64,000 nt of DNA from Septoria linicola. Lineage: Eukaryota > Ascomycota > Dothideomycetes > Mycosphaerellales > Mycosphaerellaceae. The stretch covers positions 62,001 through 126,000 of the forward strand of contig CP099420.1 of the NCBI GenBank assembly GCA_024114885.1, written 5' to 3'. The position numbers and the translations under genes were made by a program. Numbering within the stretch: position 1 is the stretch's first letter; each line of letters opens with the position of its first letter. Positions 49,440-60,786 of the stretch are shown piece after piece. The notes beneath the pieces were generated by a model, which searched no databases, had not been told where the DNA came from, and saw only the letters and a program-made list of their open reading frames with translations.

Positions 49440-51070
49440 GTCGAGGCGTAGGATAGGCTTAAGCTAGCTTAATTCCTTCTTAATAATACTACTAATATTA
49501 ACGTAGTGTCAAGATCCTTTATCTTATAATATAGTATTATAGCTCGAACTAATACTACCTTACCCCTAGCTACCTCGTTTACTAGGGAATTAAGGCATTA
49601 TTATAGCGTATACTATATACGCGTATAGCTCGTAGACTCTATAGGAGTAGAGCGTATAGTAGGCGTAATCTTTTATACCTACGATATACTAACCTCTAAT
49701 ATAATCTTAGGTCGGCTATAGAGGCGTACTTATCGTATACGAGTCGATAGCGGCTCGGATAAGTAGACCTATAGCGATACTTTTAAAAACGTTAAGGTTA
49801 GAGAAGCCTATAAGTTTTTCAAGGACTTGAAGTATATACTAACTATATATACTATAGTAATAAGTAAGATAGGCGAAGGCGAAGAGCTCGACCTTCTTCC
49901 CTCTAAGTTCTAATAGTTCTCCGATATTCTAAACCTAATAGAAGAAATAAGGAGTAAGCTAGTAGATAGCGTAGAGTATACGATTAAGCTACGTCTAGGT
50001 ACCGTTCTACCCTTTAGGCTACTATATTACTAGTCGAGTAAGGAGCTAGAGGAATTAAAGAAATACCTTACTATAGGCCTTAAGCACGATTAGATCGAGC
50101 GTAGCGTTAGCGAGGTAGGTACGCCTATCCTATTTATACTAAAGAAAGATAGTAAACTAAGGCTATATATCGACTACTAAGAGTTAAACGAGATTACTAT
50201 TAAGAATAGGTACCTACTCCTCCTAATTAGTAAGATACTAGATAGGCTTATAGGAGCTATATAGTTTACGACTCTAGACCTTATAGATATATACTATCGG
50301 ATTCGTGTCAAGCCTAGCGACCGCTAGAAGACTACGTTCTGTACGCGCTATAGCTACTTTTAGTACAAGGTAATACTATTTAGCCTAACTAACGCTCTAG
50401 CTACGTTCTAGGCGTATATTAACCGTACTCTAGTAGGTTTAGTCGATACGTGCTACGTAGTATACCTTAATAATATTCTTATCTATAGTAAGAGCCGCGC
50501 AGACTACGTACGCGACGTATACGACGTACTTACGCGTCTCTAGAAGTTTAGACTCTACGCTTAAAGAGTAAAGTACAAATTCTAGTAGAAGGAAGTCGAT
50601 TTCCTAGGCTTTATAGTAACTACTAGAGGGGTTATAATAGATCCACGTAGGATAGACGTAATCGCGGCGTAGCTAACGCCTATAACGCTCGTAGAGGTTT
50701 AATCCTTCCTTAGGTTTACTAACTTCTACTAGCGTTTTATTTTTAAATACTCTAGAGTAGTATCTCTACTTACGGCGTTATCTAAGAGCGCCGTAGTAGG
50801 TAAGAAGCTAGGCTTACTTAAGTGGACCGTATAAGAGGAGTAGGCGTTTACTAAGTTAAAAAAGCGTTTTTCTATAGTACCGCTACTAAGGCACTTTAAC
50901 CCTATACTTAGGCTACGAGTCGAGAGCGACGCCTCTAATTACGTAATTACTATAATCCTTAGCTAACTCTTCGGGTCTAAATAGTACCCTATTATATTTA
51001 TATCTAGGAAGATAATTACTATAGAGTATAATTATAAGGTACACGATAAGGAGCTTCTTATAGTAGTTAA
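49440..51070 (+). pseudogene. Element H pol relic, 5' part (protease, reverse transcriptase, start of RNase H)
   Basis: A protease-like segment lies about 49490-49740 (VVSRSFIL block and a later NIILGRL motif, the family's DIILGRPW). The reverse transcriptase follows (about 50090-50600) with VGTPILFILKKDSKLRLYIDY, FTTLDLIDIYYRIRV and LFSLTNALATF blocks. The catalytic box reads YLNNILIYS (YLNN at 50463-50474) where functional relatives have YLDD; both Asp codons changed by G-to-A after T, as RIP on the opposite strand predicts. RNase H begins near 50900 (LRVESDASNY) and is cut at VHDKELL by copia-D. Confidence 0.88.
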
Positions 51071-51348
51071 TATTAAAAGTAGAGGGCGTTTATAGATACT
51101 ATATAATGTTAAGGAGGGTATAGCGTAGTAAAGAAGAATAGGGGATCAATCTTGAACTAACTTATACATATAGTATAGTAGTAATATGCTAGGAACCAAA
51201 TACAAAGTTGATTAAGTTAGTTATCTAAGAAGAGAAGAGAGAGAAGCAAGATGTACCTCTTACTAAGCCTTAGGTGGATGCCTTAGGCATCTAGAACCAT
51301 GCTTAGAAGTCTATATCTAGACTGACTATCTAGGATATATTCTTAACA
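51071..51348 (-). repeat. Copia-D 3' LTR
   Basis: 278 bp. Its plus-strand right end keeps CTTAACA, so the original terminal TG...CA is visible on this side. Confidence 0.95.
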
Positions 51349-51990
51349 CTCCTACTCATGCTATATAGTCAGATCTTTCAATAGATTATCTGTAGTACTC
51401 AAATGCTAGTCCTAATCTTGATTAGTTATCAAGTACTTGCTTTTCAGACTAATAACTAGACAGTACTAACTATTAATCTAACAAACTTTCTATACTACTA
51501 TCTCTTACAAAAAGGTAAAAGAAATGCCTTCTATAAGATCTTCCTCCTCTCTTATATAGGAGTGGATTGTTTAGGACATAGACTATCTAGTAAGTTACCC
51601 CTATCCTTTCTTATAGCTAATTCTAACAGCTCCCTAGATTCCTTATAGCCTAGTCCCTTACTTAGTTACATTCTATACAGCTTCTTAGTTCCCTAATAGT
51701 CTTTAAGGTGCACTATTCTTAGCTATAGGGATCTTATATCAAGCTAGGGAGCAGAGTAACTACATACTAGTAGAGGAGATAATAGCTACTATAGAGGAGG
51801 TCTTTAACATTAACTAGTACTTGGCCTTAGAGGGTATCTAGTTTAGCTAGGTGCTATATAGTAATATTATAGTTAGTAATAGGTCTAACATTAGTAAGGG
51901 CATTTAGGACTTTATAAAGTCTAACTAAGGAGGAGTTAAGTAACTAAAATCTTTCTTTTAGACTCCTCTTAGTTCAGCTCTAAGGCTTAG
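51349..51990 (-). other. Copia-D 3' untranslated region
   Basis: Between the end of the RNase H region and the LTR. No open frame or domain is seen. The equivalent stretch is present in copia-A, B and C. The target of the G solo LTR in copia-A corresponds to 51562-51565. Confidence 0.5.
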
Positions 51991-51999
51991 AGTTATCTT

Positions 52000-54900
52000 T
52001 TATATATCTCTTATATAAGGTAGAGCTGCCTTACAAACTCCTGAAACTATAGTCTATTCTTTAGCTTAGTAAGACTATCTACTACTATCTCTTTTATGTT
52101 TATATATTCTATAGAGATAAGTCTGTTCTACTAGAGCTTTCTCATAGCATTGTATAAGATATTAATATGTTTAGACTTATTATAAACATGTGAGTCCTTA
52201 ACTAGAGTAAGGGTAGCTTGGTTATTATCTTTTAGCTAAATTAGCCTGATTCTAGTAATAGTTTCCTAGTTACTAAGGATCCTTAGTTAGTAAGAACATT
52301 CTCCTACTAACTCTAGGCATCTAAGCTCTCTTAAAAGAGTACTAAGGAACTATAACTATTTTGTATATACTCCTATAGCTATGTATTTAGCTTCTATTAT
52401 AGATATAGCTACAGATTTCTACTTCTTACTTATCTAGGAGATTAGTATACTATAAAGGAAGAAGACATATTTAAGGATTAAGACTCTGTTAGTCTTGTCT
52501 ATTATATAGTCAGAGTCTATATATCTAGTAAGGCAGCCTTGACTATTCCTTGAGTATCTCAGACTAAGGTCTAGGTTTGATCTCAGGTATCTAGTTAGCT
52601 TCTTTAGAGCCTTTATATGTCCTACTATTGGATTACTAATATAGGAGCTTAATCTTCTAAGGGCAAATGAAATATCTAGTCTTATAACAGTTACAAGCCA
52701 CATCTATGTTCTAATAATAGATTAGTACTCCTATTTGTTATACCTTTTATTATTTAGTCTAGTAGGCTTCAGACTTTCATAGCTGTCTATTAGTAAAAGA
52801 GTTAGTAATATAGTCTCTTAACCTATTCCTATCTTAGCTAGGTTCTCTTAGATATAGTGCTTCTAGTTAAGTTTTAGCTAGCCTTGCTGTCTGTTTCTTG
52901 TTAGTCTTATTCTAAGAATCTTGTCTAGTTCTCTAAGATCTTTGATCTTAAAGACCTTACTAAGTTAGTCTTTAAACTAGAGGACATCTTCTAGTCTCTC
53001 TATAGTAATAGGTATGTTATTAACATAGATCAGGATTATTAGGTCTTTCCTTTTCTTATAGATTAGAAGATATAGGTCCACTTCTAATTATCTAAATCCT
53101 ATTCCTTTCAGCTTTAATATATATAGCTAATTCTAGTCTCTTGTAGCTTACTTTAGCCTATAGAGACTCCTTAGAACTTGCAAGACTATACTAGTTAGTA
53201 GGTTAATACCTAGTAGTAGGATTATATAGATATCCTTATATAGGGTACTCTCTATAAATGCATTGTTTATATCTACTTAGTATAGAACTAGGTCCTTCTT
53301 ATAGACTATAGCCATGAATCCTCTTAGAGTATCCTACCTAACTATAGAGGCAAAAGTTTCTATATAGTCTACTCTATACTTTTAGGAGAACCCTCTTATA
53401 ACTAGTCTTGCCTTAAACTTTTTAATAGCTCTACTAAGCTTTCTCTTGACATTAAAGACCTATCTTAAGGTAACTAGGTTAGCCTCTTTTAGTAGGACTA
53501 CTATAGTCTAGGTGTTGTTACTTACAAGTACATCTAGCTCCTTCTAAATAGCTTCTTACTAGAGATGACCCTACTTAGGATCACTTACTACTTCCTTATA
53601 GTTCCTTAGGATTAGAACCTCCTGTTTATATATTCCTGCTTCTTTAGCAGCTAAGAATGTAATCTCTTTAACTTCCTTTAAGAATTCTAGGTCCTATAGG
53701 ATACCTAGGTCAATAGAGCTTATAGCTAAGAAGAAAGCCTAATGCTCTAGGAGCATTTCCTTGTCTAGCTAACTATTCTAATCTAGCTTAAGCCTAATTA
53801 GCTTCAGCTTCTAGTTAAATCTATTAAGTTCTTAGGATACTTTCCTCTTTCTAAGGGTTTACCTTAGGGCTATCTACTCCTAATCCACCTCTATAGTTTC
53901 TTAGGCAGAATTCTTAGATTCTTTCTTAACTTTCCCTTAGTCTAGGAATTTTCTATACTCTCCTATATCTTCTAGTAGAGGTGGAAGTTATATAAAGAGT
54001 TTCTTTCCTTCCTAAACCTATACTAATAGCTAAGGGGGAGGAGGCTTCTACTAGCCTAGACTAGGAGCACCTAGGGTACTCCTACTAGCTTATAGAGTAG
54101 GCTAGCTAATAGTTCTTAGCCTTCTAATAGGTCTTCTTTCTAGAGCTAAACTAGGGAGATTCTTGATCTTGATATTTAAGTCTAATTCTCTACCTAGCTT
54201 ATCTTTAAAGAAGATTGTATTAGTATACTACTTAATAGCCTTCATGTCTAGCTCCTAGAACTTCTATACCTTTACTATATTATTATAGTATCTAACAAAC
54301 ATAGTATCCTTTCCTCTATTTATTAGTTTGTTACTCCTTGCCTACTAAGGCTATACTCTTATATCTATGTATACTATAGCTCTATATCCCTATACCTTAA
54401 GGTAGGAGACTATTAGTTTGATCCTATTAAAAGCTTTATTAGGTAAGAGCTTAAATCCCTTAACATTAGGTCTATTTAGAAGCTTGTTCCTTATATATAC
54501 CTATACTTTAAGGGCTTCTAGCTAAAACTTAATAGGTATCTTACTTTCTTTAAGCATTGCTCTAATAGAGGCCTCTAATGTTTGGATAGACCTCTCAACT
54601 ACTCTATTCTAGAGTGAATTGTAGGCCTTAGTTAGCTTAAGGGTGATTCTAAAGTCCTTCTCCTACTGTTTAATTAAAGTAGTGATCTCTCTAGTATTGT
54701 TAGCCCTTATAGACTTGAGGAGTGCTACTAACTGCCTTTCTACCTTGATCCTCTAGTTCTAAAGAGCAGTTAGTATATCTGATCTAGCCTTGAGTGGAAA
54801 TGCCTATTTCTTTCTTAAGAAGTTGTTAATAATCTTAAGCTACTATATAAAACCTTTTACTAATAATAGTAATAGTCTACAGATATCTACTAATATAAGA

Positions 54901-56700
54901 GCTAGTCTTTTAGGTCTTCTCTTAACAGACTTGCCTAGGTGTTTCTTTATCTTGCCTATTACATAGATCCTATACTTATACTCTTCCTAGTTAGGGATTA
55001 GAATTCTTTCCTTTAGGTTAGTAACTTTATAAAGGTTTGAGAGTAACCCTCTTCCAAAGTATACAAATCTTCTATACTATAGCTCCTACTGTTTCAGATC
55101 CTTCTCTAATAGGGCAGTATAGGCATTGTTAACCTCTATAGGATTATATAGTAAGTAATATAACTTTTCTTATAGGAGAGGTAATATCTTACTAATAAAT
55201 AGAACACCTCTAACTAGCTTAGTCTTTATAACTGTTTGGCTATCTAGGGAGGTGAGAGTGAAATTAGGCTTCTAGACTCTAAATTACTTACTAAACTAAT
55301 CCTATAACATAAGATTTACTCTAAGATTAGGAATAAATAGTACCCTATTAAGTAGAACTTCTCCTCCTAAGATTCCCTTTATCTATACTAGTCTAGAGTA
55401 GGTTGTATAGAGGTATCCTCCTCCTACCTTGATCTATACTTTCTTCCTTAGTAGCTTTACTAATCTAAAGAAGGATAGTTAGTTAGTTATATAGGATGAG
55501 GTATAGGAATCTAAGAGCTATTCTTAGAGTAACAACTTGCCTTTAGCCTCAATTATAGAATAGGCCAACTTATCTTAGTTATTATCTTCTAATAGGGAAT
55601 TATTATTACTTCTAGAACTAGAGTGAGTTCTAGAATCAGAACTAGAACTAGACTCCTAGGCTAAAAATCCTTTCTTTAGAAGCTTTCTAGACTTTTCTAT
55701 CCTTTAAAGCTACTTGCCCATTTTCTAGACAACCTTCTTCAGCTTATTATATAATAATAACTTATAGACAGCTTTCTTAATATATCTAGTATTCCTTAGT
55801 AAAGAGGATCTTCTAACCCTCCCTCTAAGGAATGATCCCTAAGGGTCCTTCTAGTTCTTAGTACTGTTTCTCTACTAGGACAGTTTCTTAGTAGTAGGGA
55901 GGTTAGGACAATCCTTCAACTAGTACTTCCCTTTCTTATAGAGCTAGCATATTAGTAGGGACTTTCCTTAGTAAGGCTGCCTAGAATAGAATGTAGCTAG
56001 ACCTATGTCTATCTTGTCTAGATTATCTCTTGCCTTTTAGGACTTAAGTAGAAGGAGAACAGTGTCTATATCCAAGGATAGTTAGGTTATAATAGCATCC
56101 TTAGCTACTTAGTATAATATAGGTAGGGACTATAGGAGATGTTTCAGCCTTTTCTCTTAGCTCTAGTAGTAGGCTTCCTAAGGATCAATCTTAGTAATCC
56201 TCTTGCCTAGGCCTCTAAGGTGTCTCTATGCTTCCCTGATTGTCTTATTAGGTAACATCCTGAATATAACAAACTGCTTAATCAGACCTATAGTATAGGA
56301 CTTTAGGACTCTGTTATACTTGTTCTAGAGAATCACCTACATCTTAGCTACTAGTATAGTAACACACTATATCTCTAGCTCTATCTTATTATCTTTACTA
56401 ATACTATATCTGATACTGAACCTGTATACTATATTGTCTTTTAAGAAGTGTTGATTCTAAGTGACATATATCTAAAGACTAGTATCCTACTAAACTATAT
56501 ATAGGTTCCCTCTAACAATTAGTTAGCTGATTACCTAGAACTGGTCCTTTCCTTCTAGCTTATCTGTCTATAGCTTGAACTATCTCTTCTAGTTGGTTCT
56601 GTCCAGGATTAGAATCCTTTAGCTCTTCTTGTCCTCTTAGTCTATTATAGAAATAGGTGAATAGAATAAATAATTAGTAGAATACTTCAGACTAGCTAAG
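52000..56700 (-). pseudogene. Copia-D gag-pol polyprotein, partly RIPped
   Basis: Minus-strand order: gag (about 56700-55600) with a CCHC knuckle (55918-55959) that keeps its first and last Cys while the second Cys and the His read Tyr; protease (about 55480-55520, LDSYTSSYIT); GAG-pre-integrase and integrase (about 55100-54480, e.g. RRFVYFGRGLLSN); reverse transcriptase (about 53650-52950) with YVNN at 53016-53027; RNase H (about 52740-52330). The stretch 52434-52703 is still open for 89 codons and reads clear copia sequence (LDISFALRRLSSYISNPIVG). Despite being the best copy, it has stops throughout and Asp-to-Asn changes in the catalytic box, so it is inactive. It is the best template for reconstructing family relationships. 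Confidence 0.92.
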
Positions 56701-57091
56701 GATTCTAGAAAAGAGTAATTTCTTATAGTAGGGAGACTAGCTCTAAGGGACAGGGATTCCTCGTATTTAGGAAATTACTAAGACTCAGATCTTTCTCTCT
56801 TAGCAGAGTTTCTATTACTAGGTAGTAGGAAGGCTAAGTAGCCTCTTCTAACTCTAGTGATACTAGGTATAATAGTAGAGAACTAGGTAGGTATTAATAA
56901 AGTAGAAACACACTACTATCTTATAGAGATCTTTACTAACTTGTATACTACTAGGTGCAAACTAGCTTCGTTAGTAATATAGTTAGGGAAACTTCTAGGC
57001 CCTAAATGTTTTCTATAAACTATAAGAGATACAAGTAACCTATACTAATATAGGTTGCTCCTATTTAGTATACAAACCCGGGCTTATAACC

Positions 57092-57369
57092 TATTAAAAG
57101 TGGAGGGCGTTTATAGATACTATATAATGTCAAGGAGGGTATAGCGTAGTAAAGAAGAATAGGGGATCAATCTTGAACTGACTTATATACATAGTGTAGT
57201 AGTAATATGCTAGGAACTAAATACAAAGTTGATTAAGTTAGTTATCTAAGAAGAGAAGAGAGAGAAGCAAGATATACCTCTTGCCAAGCCTTAGGTAGAT
57301 GCCTTAGGTATCTAGAACTATGCTTAGAAGTCTATATCTAGACTAACTATCTAGGATACATTCTTAACA
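57092..57369 (-). repeat. Copia-D 5' LTR
   Basis: 278 bp, containing the promoter side of the element in minus orientation. It retains several TG/CA lost in the partner LTR (e.g. TTGCCAAG, GATACATTC) and has lost others, showing that the two LTRs mutated independently. Confidence 0.95.
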
Positions 57370-59280
57370 GTTAAGGCTTTTAAAGCGTAGAGGCCGTACC
57401 TCGAAGGCGCTCTATATACGATCGACGTACTAGTCGACTATACTAACCTTCGTAGGTTTATAGGCGTAAAGAAGTTAACTAGTAGGTAGGCCTATTAGGC
57501 TATATTCCTAGCCCTATTCGACTTCGTTATAACGTACTAGGCAGGCAAGCGAAACCTAGCCGACGCGCTGTTAAGGCGTAGCGATTACGCTAAAAAGATA
57601 GTAGAGGTAACTAACCTACTACCTACCCTATAGACTAAGTTATAGCTATAGGATAACCGGAGTACGAGGGACGTAGGTAGACCGCTCGTAGCTCGTATCT
57701 ATACGACTTATAAGGAATAGTATTCTTCGATAAAGAGAAGTACTAACTCTAACCCGTAGTAGTAGTTTTTAACGCCTATACGAGTAGTAGGTATGATTAC
57801 TAAGAGCGAAGAGCCGTACGTAAATATCTTAGACTTGATCCTTAGATATACTCGCGCGCTAGTATAGGCTAAGCTAAGTACAAGCGTAGTATACTCGTAA
57901 GCGACGAGTAATAGCGGCCGGTTCGAGTAATATACTATAAGAGAGAGAAACCTCTAGGTAGACGATTTACTATACGTACCTAAGGACTACGCCTTATAGA
58001 CGTAGGTAATTCGTATATACTATAATAATGCCCTTATAGGCTACTTTAGTAAGGACAAGACTATCTCGCTAGTACGAAGAAAGTACTAGTAGCTAGAGAT
58101 AACTAAGGATATCGTATAATACGTAGAATCCTATAGGAGTTACTAGAAGGCAAAGGCGCGTCGCTATCGACTATATAGCGAGCTAACTACGCTACCTATA
58201 CCGGACCGTCCGTTCTAAGAATTAACTTAGGATTTTATTATAGACCTTCTACTAAGTAAGCGAGGAGTATACGTATATAATACGATTCTAGTTATCGTCG
58301 ACCGATATATAAAGATAGTTATCTTCGTACTAACTATAAAGAGGTACACGAGTAGTAACCTTGTAGGAGTCTTAATATTAGAAGTAATTAGGTATTATAG
58401 TATGCCTATAGGTATTATTAGCGATAGAGAGTCTATATTTACGAGTTAGTTCTAGTCTGACTTCTACTACGAGGCGTATATAAAGCGTAAGCTAAGTATA
58501 GCGTTCTATCTATAGACGGACGAGTAAACCGAAAGAGCGAATTAGACGCTTGAGACTTACCTACGTATCTACTACGCGGAGTAGTAAGATAACTAGGTAG
58601 ACCTATTAGTATAAGCCGAGTTCGTATATAATAATAGTACGTATACGACATTGAAAATATTACTATTTATAGTACTATATAGTTTCAATCTAGAGCTAGT
58701 AACGAGTAGGCGAGAAGCTTAGAGCGCGCTTCCTAAAAGGGAGGTACTAGCTACTAAGGAAGCTATAGAAAGATTAAAGAAGAACTATAAGACGCTAAGT
58801 AAACGCTAGCGAGAAGTAAGTAAGGCGTAGGCTAGGTACTTCAATAATAGGTATTAGGCTAAGGAATATAAGGTCGGCGACATAGTCTTACTATCGATAA
58901 AGAACCTATAATTAAAGGTTCTTTCGAAGAAGTTAGTAGACAAGTTTACTAGGCCTTTTAAGGTAATTAACGTAGTAGGGAAGTAGGCGTACTACTTAGC
59001 TCTACTACTAGACGCTCTTATCTATAACGTATTTTATATATCGCTTCTAGAACCTTAGAAGGGTAGCGAGACGTAGGTAGAGAGTATACTACTCGCGGAC
59101 TACTAGGGTAAATAGGAAGTTAAGAAGATCCTTAGAACTCGAGTAAGGAAGAGCGTACGCTAGTACTTGATCCGCTAGTAGAGCTGGCCTAAAGAGTACG
59201 ACTAGTAGGAACCTAAAGAATATATTAGCGGCTATATAGTACTAGACGTATTCGAAGCGTAGCGCGTAAGCGAGCGCGTA
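57370..59280 (+). pseudogene. Element H pol relic, 3' part (RNase H end, integrase, chromodomain)
   Basis: Continues the frame cut at 51070: RNase H end (KAFKA...RPYLEG, then VITYQAGKRNLADALLRR, about 57375-57600), the integrase zinc region (about 58030-58190, where His/Cys ligands read Tyr), and the integrase core (about 58220-58600) with DFIIDL, IISDRESIFTS and TERAN...LETYLR around its three acidic positions. A GPF-like module follows (about 58870-59060). A C-terminal chromodomain ends the protein (about 59117-59260; VKKILRTRVRKS...YLIR..SWPKEYD..EPKEYISG). Chromodomains of this class bind histone marks and steer integration into heterochromatin, fitting the nested setting. The antisense frame at 58439-58651 is a shadow of this gene. 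Confidence 0.92.
59117..59260 (+). other. Chromodomain of element H
   Basis: About 48 codons at the C-terminus of pol with the spaced aromatic/acidic pattern of chromovirus chromodomains (YLIR, then Trp in SWPKEYD, then EPKEYISG). Two positions before the final block are stops where Trp/Gln are expected. It marks H as a chromovirus, the dominant Ty3/gypsy clade in fungi. Confidence 0.88.
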
Positions 59281-59292
59281 GTAAGATAGAAG

Positions 59293-59356
59293 CGCTAAGG
59301 CGCTAATCCGCTAAGGCACTAATACGCTAAGGCACTAATACGCTAAGGCACTAATA
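59293..59356 (+). repeat. 16-bp tandem repeat, four units
   Basis: CGCTAAGGCACTAATA three times in perfect register (59309, 59325, 59341), preceded by a diverged unit (59293). It lies just after the chromodomain, in the 3' region of element H. Notably it keeps CA in each unit although surroundings have almost none. A short hairpin CCCGC-TAA-GCGGG follows at 59479-59491. Confidence 0.9.
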
Positions 59357-59588
59357 TAGCGATACTAAGTACTAAGCGCTAAACCTATATATAGAGGCAA
59401 ACTTTAAATTTAAGAGAGTAAGGAAATTACTAAGGTATTTAGGATATATCGAAGCGTAAACTATATTATTTATATACGCCCGCTAAGCGGGTCGTATAGT
59501 GCCCGTAGGTAAGAAGCAAGTATTTAACTATAGCCTATATAGGCGCGAGCGGAGTATAAGAGGCGTAGATAGTTAGCGAGTAAAACGC

Positions 59589-60605
59589 TTATTTATCGTC
59601 TATAGAGAGCGCGTCGTCGCTAGCGTTTCCGCCGCCGTCGACGCCCTATACGTCCTTATCCTTATCCTCCTCTACCTCCTCGTTAGACATAGCGTCCTCT
59701 AAGAGCTTACTCTCCTCCTAGTTACTACTCTCGAGATAGGCCGCCTCTATAGTAGCGTCTAGGGCGTCGCTAGAAGCGTCTACTATATAGTTAGTCTACG
59801 AAGAGTATTAGTATTATACGAGGATCGTATAGGAAAAGTAGGTATACCTCGTACTATAGCTTAAATATAGCTACTATGAAGTTAGACTAGCGCTAGGTCT
59901 CCGCTAGACTAGCGACGGACATCGCGCTAGCTAGTAGCGAGCCGAGTACGCTCGCCTTATATAGCGTATCCTAGCCGCTAACAGCTTTACCCTTATTACT
60001 AGTAAAGACCCTCTTAGTAGTCTTAATAGAGGTATAGAGGGCCTTTAGGCGGCGCTTTACCTACTCTTTACGTACGCCCTTAGAGAGGGTCTCTAGCTAC
60101 TCGTAGTAGTATAGTACGCGGCGCGCCTACCGCTTGAGGTTTCTATTAGTAATCCTCTTATAGAGGTAGTATTAGCGCTTATAGCGCTAATACTTAACCT
60201 TCTAACTAGGCTTTATCACCCTATTATACGTAGGCTCGTCGTCTATACGTAGTCCGTTAGTAGGTAAAGCGTAGTTAAGGAGTATTCGAAGATCCGTACT
60301 ATCGTAGATATACTTAATATAGTAGAGGCAGATCTTAATATCTCTATAGCCTCTAATATCGTCGACAATACGTAGTAGGCGGTTTAGGACTACGACTTAG
60401 GTACGCTTCGGTAGTATTATACTTACGTTAGTAGTATAGTAATCGTATAGAGACACTAGCTTATTAAGGATATAGAAAATATTATATACGTAGAAAGAAA
60501 GTCTAAGAGAGAGTTAGAAGAGTTTTTAAAGAATATACTCGAGCCTAGCGACGTAGTCGCTATAGTAGAGATTATATTACTACGTAAACGCAAATATATA
60601 TAGTA
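59589..60605 (-). pseudogene. Antisense reading frame in the 3' region of element H, function unknown
   Basis: The minus strand reads about 270 codons in one frame from about 60605 to 59800, with blocks such as YVARLEYIL, VSIILPKRT, VVVLNRLLRIVDDIRGYRDI, LRILLNYALPTNGLRIDDEP, KGVRKE and VFTSNKGKAV. Stops are TAG/TAA at plausible Gln/Trp positions. It then appears to continue in another frame as an acidic tail (about 59805-59589; ATG at about 59688, SNEEVEEDKDKD, then a Gly/Asp-rich end) to TAA at 59589-59591. The frame change could be an indel or an intron. I recognise no family. The soluble, helical, charged character looks like a real protein rather than chance. It faces pol tail to tail and would be transcribed from the 3' LTR side. 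Confidence 0.55.
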
Positions 60606-60770
60606 ACCCTTTACTTCGTAGCGCGTATTTACGTAACACGCTAAAGGTCCGTAGGTATAACGCGTTAGAGACGCGACAAGCGCGGAATGTATAAAGTATA
60701 TTATAAAGACTAAATAGGCAGCCTAGAATATAACCTATTAAGTAAGGGTGTCGCTAAGGGTAGCTCCCTT
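60606..60770. other. Element H 3' untranslated segment
   Basis: No gene visible. If the antisense frame is real, its promoter would lie here or in the 3' LTR. Relatively rich in CG and retaining a few TG. Confidence 0.4.
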
Positions 60771-60782
60771 AGGGAGAGAAGA
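60771..60782 (+). promoter_or_regulatory. Polypurine tract of element H
   Basis: AGGGAGAGAAGA, four bases before the 3' LTR. It is the expected primer for plus-strand DNA synthesis and confirms the plus orientation. Confidence 0.75.
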
Positions 60783-60786
60783 TAGT

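Larger units (their letters stand above)
51071..57369 (-). mobile_element. Copia-D, full-length and least damaged Ty1/copia element
   Basis: 6,299 bp with LTRs 51071-51348 and 57092-57369 (278 bp each) and the perfect duplication GTTAA (51066-51070 and 57370-57374). It splits the RNase H codons of element H between HDKELL and KAFKA. It retains far more CA and TG than any other long element here, including many His, Cys and Gly codons lost elsewhere. Differences between its LTRs are essentially all CA/TA or TG/TA. Minus-strand sequence just inside the LTR (GGTTATAAGCCCGGG) is a primer-binding-site candidate, and GAGTAGGAG next to the other LTR a short polypurine tract. Confidence 0.96.

Noticed and set aside
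52434..52703. 89-codon open minus-strand frame as a stand-alone gene
   Set aside because: It is an in-frame fragment of the copia-D reverse transcriptase/RNase H region, left open by chance between RIP stops, so it is annotated as part of that relic.
57075..57091. Confident assignment of the tRNA primer for the copia family
   Set aside because: The sequence next to the 5' LTR resembles the complement of a tRNA 3' end, but RIP and the missing first base of the TGG start prevent naming the tRNA.
58439..58651. Open minus-strand frame of 70 codons
   Set aside because: It is antisense to the integrase core of element H, whose sense frame matches a known domain; the antisense translation has no such support.
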